Assembly: GCF_014822185.1 (NCBI RefSeq)
Contig: NZ_QVLR01000096.1
Coordinates: 1 to 52,514 of the forward strand
DNA length: 52,514 bases
Direction of reading: 5' to 3'
Origin: Azoarcus sp. Aa7
Lineage (GTDB): Bacteria; Pseudomonadota; Gammaproteobacteria; Burkholderiales; Rhodocyclaceae
In this document: positions 49,310 through 52,514 of the stretch, in pieces
How positions within the stretch are numbered: position 1 is the stretch's first letter
How the letters are laid out: each line of letters begins with the position of its first letter
Notes under the pieces: generated by a model
The model's database searches: none
What the model was told of the DNA's origin: nothing
Seen by the model: the letters and a program-made list of their open reading frames with translations, nothing else
Translations under genes and position numbers: made by a program

Positions 49310-49693
49310 ATGCGACATTACGAAGTTGTATTCATCGTCCACCCGGACCAGTCGGAACAGGTCCCGGCGATGATCGAGCGCTACAAGTCGCTCGTCACCG
49401 CCCGTAACGGCCAGATCCACCGCCTCGAAGACTGGGGCCGCCGCCAGATGGCCTATCCGATCCAGAAGGTGCACAAGGCCCACTACGTCCTCATGAACAT
49501 CGAGTGCGACGGCGAAGCCCTCGGCGAGCTCGAGCACGCCTTCAAGTTCAACGACGCCGTCCTGCGCCACCTCGTCGTCAAGATGAAGGTCGCCGTGACC
49601 ACGCCGTCGCCGATGATGAAGGAAGAGAAGTCCCGCTCGCTGACCGCCGCCCCCGTCGCGGAAGAAGCGAAGTCCGAGGCCGAATCCGCCTGA
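49310..49693 (+). CDS. rpsF: 30S ribosomal protein S6
   Basis: A 127-residue S6 protein: [19 protein letters not shown] at the start, then [15 protein letters not shown] and [10 protein letters not shown], and a C-terminal acidic/Ala tail (KEEKSR to ESA) common in betaproteobacteria. It sits in the small-subunit platform next to S18. AAGGAG lies seven bases before the ATG. It is the first gene of rpsF-priB-rpsR-rplI. Confidence 0.98.
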   Translation: MRHYEVVFIVHPDQSEQVPAMIERYKSLVTARNGQIHRLEDWGRRQMAYPIQKVHKAHYVLMNIECDGEALGELEHAFKFNDAVLRHLVVKMKVAVTTPSPMMKEEKSRSLTAAPVAEEAKSEAESA

Positions 49694-49694
49694 G

Positions 49695-50048
49695 GTGGCC
49701 GACGAGGGGAATAACCAGCTGCACCTCGACGCCCGGATCGCTGAACTTCAGCCCCTGCGTCGAACCCCGGCAGGAGTGCCGATCGCCGCTTGCGGCCTCG
49801 CGCACGAATCGAAACAAATGGAAGCGGGCCTGGTTCGCGACGTTTCGGTGGAACTGCAGGCGGTGGCGGTTGGTGAGCTGGCCGGTGTGCTGGCCAGTGC
49901 ATCCCCCGGCATGAGGATAAGGGTCGCCGGATTTCTCGCCGCGAAGAGTCTTCGCAGCCGGAGCCCGGTACTGCACCTGAGCAAGATCGAATTTCTGGAA
50001 GGAAACGAAAATGGCGTTCAACAAGAAGTTTGCAAAGAAAAAGGATGA
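49695..50048 (+). CDS. priB: Primosomal replication protein N
   Basis: A 117-residue OB-fold single-stranded-DNA-binding protein that helps PriA reload DnaB at stalled forks. The order and motifs match Pri[19 protein letters not shown], the [14 protein letters not shown] strand, [11 protein letters not shown] and a final [14 protein letters not shown] 49695 is one base after the rpsF stop; no other start gives the N-terminal strand. The last 38 bases overlap the start of rpsR, adding about twelve residues after the OB fold. Confidence 0.9.
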   Translation: MADEGNNQLHLDARIAELQPLRRTPAGVPIAACGLAHESKQMEAGLVRDVSVELQAVAVGELAGVLASASPGMRIRVAGFLAAKSLRSRSPVLHLSKIEFLEGNENGVQQEVCKEKG

Positions 50049-50283
50049 CCGCGGCAACCGCGGCCTGTTCAAGCGTCGCAAGTTCTGCCGCTTCACCGCG
50101 GAGAAGATCGAGGAAGTCGACTACAAGGACGTCGACATCCTGAAGGACTTCGTCACCGAAAACAGCAAGATCATGCCGGCCCGCATCACCGGCACCAAGG
50201 CCGGCTACCAGCGTCAGCTGTCGACTGCGATCAAGCGCGCGCGCTTCCTCGCCCTGCTGCCTTACACCGATCTGCACAAGTAA
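50011..50283 (+). CDS. rpsR: 30S ribosomal protein S18
   Basis: A 90-residue basic ribosomal protein with the [17 protein letters not shown] and [29 protein letters not shown] blocks of S18. It pairs with S6 on 16S rRNA. AAGGAAA precedes the ATG. The start lies inside the end of priB in another frame, suggesting coupled translation. Confidence 0.98.
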   Translation: MAFNKKFAKKKDDRGNRGLFKRRKFCRFTAEKIEEVDYKDVDILKDFVTENSKIMPARITGTKAGYQRQLSTAIKRARFLALLPYTDLHK

Positions 50284-50299
50284 TCAGGAGAGATCGGAC

Positions 50300-50749
50300 A
50301 TGCAAATCATTCTGCTCGAAAAAGTCGCCAACCTCGGTACTCTCGGCGATGTGGTCAAGGTCAAGGACGGTTACGCCCGCAACTACCTGATCCCGCAAGG
50401 CAAGGCCAAGCGTGCGACCCAGTCCAACATGGCCGCATTCGAAGCCAAGCGCGCCGAACTCGAAAAGGTCCAGGCCGACAAGCTCGCCGAAGCCCAGGCT
50501 GTCGCCACCAAGCTCGAAGGCCTGATGCTGCAGATCGCCCGCAAGGCTGGCATGGACGGCCGCCTGTTCGGCTCCGTCACCAACATCGACATTGCCGAAG
50601 CGCTGGAAGGTCAAGGCTTCAAGGTCGAGCGCAGCACGATCCGCATGCCGGAAGGCCCGATCAAGGCCATCGGCGACGTGCAGATCGACATTGCCCTGCA
50701 CCACGACGTCGTGGTTCCGGTCACCGTTTCCGTGCTCGGTGAGCAGTAA
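50300..50749 (+). CDS. rplI: 50S ribosomal protein L9
   Basis: A 149-residue L9 protein: [35 protein letters not shown] (the RNA-binding N-domain), a long connecting helix and a C-domain ending [19 protein letters not shown] precedes the ATG. It is the last gene of the ribosomal operon and is followed by a strong terminator. Confidence 0.98.
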   Translation: MQIILLEKVANLGTLGDVVKVKDGYARNYLIPQGKAKRATQSNMAAFEAKRAELEKVQADKLAEAQAVATKLEGLMLQIARKAGMDGRLFGSVTNIDIAEALEGQGFKVERSTIRMPEGPIKAIGDVQIDIALHHDVVVPVTVSVLGEQ

Positions 50750-50772
50750 TCCGCCGGTACTGACGTGATCGA

Positions 50773-50806
50773 AAAAGGGGCTGCCTCGGCAGCCCCTTTT
50801 GTTTTT
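50773..50806 (+). terminator. Intrinsic terminator of the rpsF-rplI operon
   Basis: AAAAGGGGCTGC (50773-50784), CTCG loop, GCAGCCCCTTTT (50789-50800), then GTTTTT. A 12-bp stem and a T-rich tail 24 bases past the rplI stop make this a classical terminator. Confidence 0.95.
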
Positions 50807-50833
50807 CAGCGCCGTCTGCCGCTTCGGTAGAAT
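50805..50833 (+). promoter_or_regulatory. Candidate dnaB promoter
   Basis: TTCAGC (50805-50810) and TAGAAT (50828-50833) are 17 bases apart, directly after the ribosomal operon terminator and 33 bases before the dnaB ATG. Confidence 0.5.
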
Positions 50834-50865
50834 TCCGCATCCGCTCCCCTGGAAGACCGCCACCG

Positions 50866-52275
50866 ATGGCCACTCAAAAGCGCCGCTTTTCCGAGAACTC
50901 CGGCGATCCCGCGATCTCGGCAATCAAGCTCCCGCCGCACTCGCTCGAAGCCGAGCAGTCGCTGATCGGCGGCATCCTCCTCGACAACCAGGCCTGGGAG
51001 CGCGTTGCCGACCTCGCCAGCGAAGTCGACTTCTATCGCGACGACCACCGGCGCATCTTCCGCCACATCAGCAAGCTGCTCGACCTCGGCAAGCCGGCCG
51101 ACGTCGTCACGGTCTTCGAGTCGCTCGAGAAGAACGGCGAATCCGAGCAGGCGGGCGGACTCGCCTATCTTGCCGAGATCGCCAACAGCACGCCGTCGGC
51201 GGCCAACATCCGCCGCTACGCCGAAATCGTGCGTGAGCGCGCGATCCTGCGAAAGCTCGTCACCGTCGGAGACGAAATCGCAGCGTCTGCTCTCAGCGCA
51301 ACGGGTCGTGACGCCAAGACCCTGCTCGACGAGGCCGAAGCCAAAGTGTTCGAGATCGCCGAGGCGGGCGCGCGCAGCTCCACCGGCTTCGTCTCGATCC
51401 AGCCTATCCTCAAGCAGGTCGTCGATCGCGTCCAGGAACTCTACGACCGCGACAACCCGTCCGAAGTCACCGGCGTGCCGACCGGCCTGGTCGACCTCGA
51501 CGAGAAGACCTCCGGTCTCCAGCCCTCGGACATGATCATCGTCGCCGGCCGTCCCGCGATGGGCAAGACCACCTTCGCGCTCAACGTTGCCGAGCACGTC
51601 GCGATCGACTGCAAGCTTCCTGTGGCCATTTTCTCGATGGAAATGCCGGGCACGCAGCTCGCCACGCGCTTCATCTCCTCGGTCGGGCGCATCGACCAGG
51701 GCAAGATCCGTACGGGTCGTCTCGGCGACGAGGATTGGCAGCGCCTCACGATGGCGATGGGCAAGCTCTATGACGCGCCCCTCTTCATCGACGAGACGCC
51801 CGGCCTCAACCCCATCGACCTGCGCGCTCGTGCGCGCCGCCTTTCGCGCCAGTGCGGCAAGCTCGGCCTCATCGTCATCGATTATCTGCAGCTCATGGTC
51901 GGCAGCAAGGACAGCGACAACCGTGCCTCCGAGCTGTCCGAGATCTCACGCTCGATCAAGTCGCTTGCGAAGGAGCTGCATGTGCCGATCATGGCCCTGT
52001 CGCAGCTCAATCGAAGCCTCGAGCAGCGCCCGAACAAGCGCCCCGTGATGTCCGATCTTCGCGAATCCGGCGCTATCGAGCAGGACGCGGACATCATCAT
52101 GTTCATCTATCGCGACGAGGTCTATAACCCCGATTCGCCGGATAAGGGCACCGCCGAACTGATTATCGGCAAGCATCGTAACGGTCCGACCGGCACTGTA
52201 CGCATGACCTTCGTCGGTGAATGCACGCGCTTCGAGAATTACGCCGGCGGAGCTGGTTTTTATCAAAGCGAATAA
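50866..52275 (+). CDS. dnaB: Replicative DNA helicase DnaB
   Basis: A 469-residue hexameric helicase. The N-terminal domain begins LPPHSLEAEQSLIGGILLDN; the RecA-like domain carries Walker A GRPAMGKTTFA, Walker B VIDYLQLM, and SQLNRSLEQRPNKRP then SDLRESGAIEQDADI. There is no intein or insertion, and length is normal. It unwinds DNA at the replication fork; the linked priB encodes a restart partner. An 8-bp hairpin (TTTCCGGA and complement, 52277-52296) lies just after the stop. Confidence 0.98.
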   Translation: MATQKRRFSENSGDPAISAIKLPPHSLEAEQSLIGGILLDNQAWERVADLASEVDFYRDDHRRIFRHISKLLDLGKPADVVTVFESLEKNGESEQAGGLAYLAEIANSTPSAANIRRYAEIVRERAILRKLVTVGDEIAASALSATGRDAKTLLDEAEAKVFEIAEAGARSSTGFVSIQPILKQVVDRVQELYDRDNPSEVTGVPTGLVDLDEKTSGLQPSDMIIVAGRPAMGKTTFALNVAEHVAIDCKLPVAIFSMEMPGTQLATRFISSVGRIDQGKIRTGRLGDEDWQRLTMAMGKLYDAPLFIDETPGLNPIDLRARARRLSRQCGKLGLIVIDYLQLMVGSKDSDNRASELSEISRSIKSLAKELHVPIMALSQLNRSLEQRPNKRPVMSDLRESGAIEQDADIIMFIYRDEVYNPDSPDKGTAELIIGKHRNGPTGTVRMTFVGECTRFENYAGGAGFYQSE

Positions 52276-52300
52276 ATTTCCGGATTTCTCCGGAAAGCGC

Positions 52301-52328
52301 TTGACGGTTGAATTGAGGTCTATATAAT
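52301..52328 (+). promoter_or_regulatory. rRNA operon promoter P1
   Basis: TTGACG (52301-52306) and TATAAT (52323-52328) with a 16-base spacer; the best promoter match in the window. It is followed by a GC-rich discriminator (TCGCGCC), as expected of a stringently controlled rrn promoter. Confidence 0.85.
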
Positions 52329-52427
52329 TCGCGCCTCTTCAGCGCTGCGGCGGAGTGTGCGGCGGCGGTGGAGGGCAGGAAAGAGGGGGCGGTGCGGCGG
52401 CGGATTCAAATAAGTTTGCTGCGGTGC

Positions 52428-52456
52428 TTGACGAAAGCAGTTAAGTTTGTCAGAAT
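52428..52456 (+). promoter_or_regulatory. rRNA operon promoter P2
   Basis: TTGACG (52428-52433) and CAGAAT (52451-52456) with a 17-base spacer, 127 bases after P1. Tandem promoters are usual for rrn operons. Confidence 0.75.
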
Positions 52457-52480
52457 CTCTTTCTCGCTGCTTCGGCGGCG

Positions 52481-52514
52481 GTTCTTTAAAAAATTGGACA
52501 ACCGATAAGTGTGG
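52481..52514 (+). other. 16S rRNA leader with boxA-like site
   Basis: GTTCTTTAAAAAATTGGACA followed by ACCGATAAGTGTGG is the typical leader found ahead of 16S rRNA genes in betaproteobacteria; the TTCTTTAA part resembles the boxA antitermination site. The mature 16S sequence does not begin within the window. Confidence 0.8.

Overview
The window is a GC-rich (roughly two-thirds G+C), densely coded chromosomal segment from a betaproteobacterium. It fits Rhodocyclales (Azoarcus / Aromatoleum / Thauera type) best, because of the GTP-dependent PEP carboxykinase, GcvA-type LysR regulators, a priB gene between rpsF and rpsR, and an rRNA leader of the usual betaproteobacterial form. That placement is inference. 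I see no prophage, transposase, CRISPR array or integrated element, so almost everything is ordinary core or near-core chromosome.

Layout. (1) 1-288: no gene; a dispersed-type inverted repeat. (2) 289-12076: cobalamin region in two divergent blocks. The minus-strand block runs cobU, a membrane GGDEF-like protein, cobT, cobS, cobC (nucleotide-loop assembly). The plus-strand block starts with a cobalamin riboswitch and runs btuB, btuC, btuD, cobO, cobA (SUMT), cobB (uptake, adenosylation, ring methylation and amidation). (3) 12205-14648: tag, a LysR regulator, acpH and a small exported protein. (4) 14817-17649: lutABC lactate oxidation operon on the minus strand. (5) 17870-25823: EamA transporter, DUF2784 protein, a 58-residue gene divergent from a LysR regulator, a YgiQ radical SAM protein, ampD, a lytic transglycosylase and an aminotransferase. 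(6) 25932-30388: divergent pckG and maeB, the gluconeogenic and anaplerotic exits from C4 acids. (7) 30486-35561: patatin-like lipase, PbpG endopeptidase, IclR regulator, rluB and a small cysteine-containing protein. (8) 35695-39965: a MacAB-like exporter with two different permeases. (9) 40056-44945: glnS, crcB, a flavoprotein coupled to a DNA glycosylase, and a Yip1 membrane protein. (10) 45091-52275: hrpA, then rpsF-priB-rpsR-rplI, then dnaB. (11) 52276-52514: tandem promoters and leader of an rRNA operon whose 16S gene lies beyond the right edge.

Links between genes. The B12 block salvages and assembles corrinoids: BtuB/C/D import, CobO adenosylates, CobU/CobS/CobT/CobC build the lower loop. 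BtuF, CbiB and CobQ are not in the window. lutABC with pckG and maeB suggests growth on lactate and other organic acids.

I did not find a clear undescribed system. The best leads are regulatory and small: promoter-proximal terminator-like hairpins in the leaders of both rluB and hrpA; a GGDEF protein in the B12 block that has lost its catalytic signature but keeps an RxxD inhibitory site; a 58-residue gene facing a LysR regulator across a perfect palindrome; and a cysteine-motif protein gene whose end is antisense to rluB.
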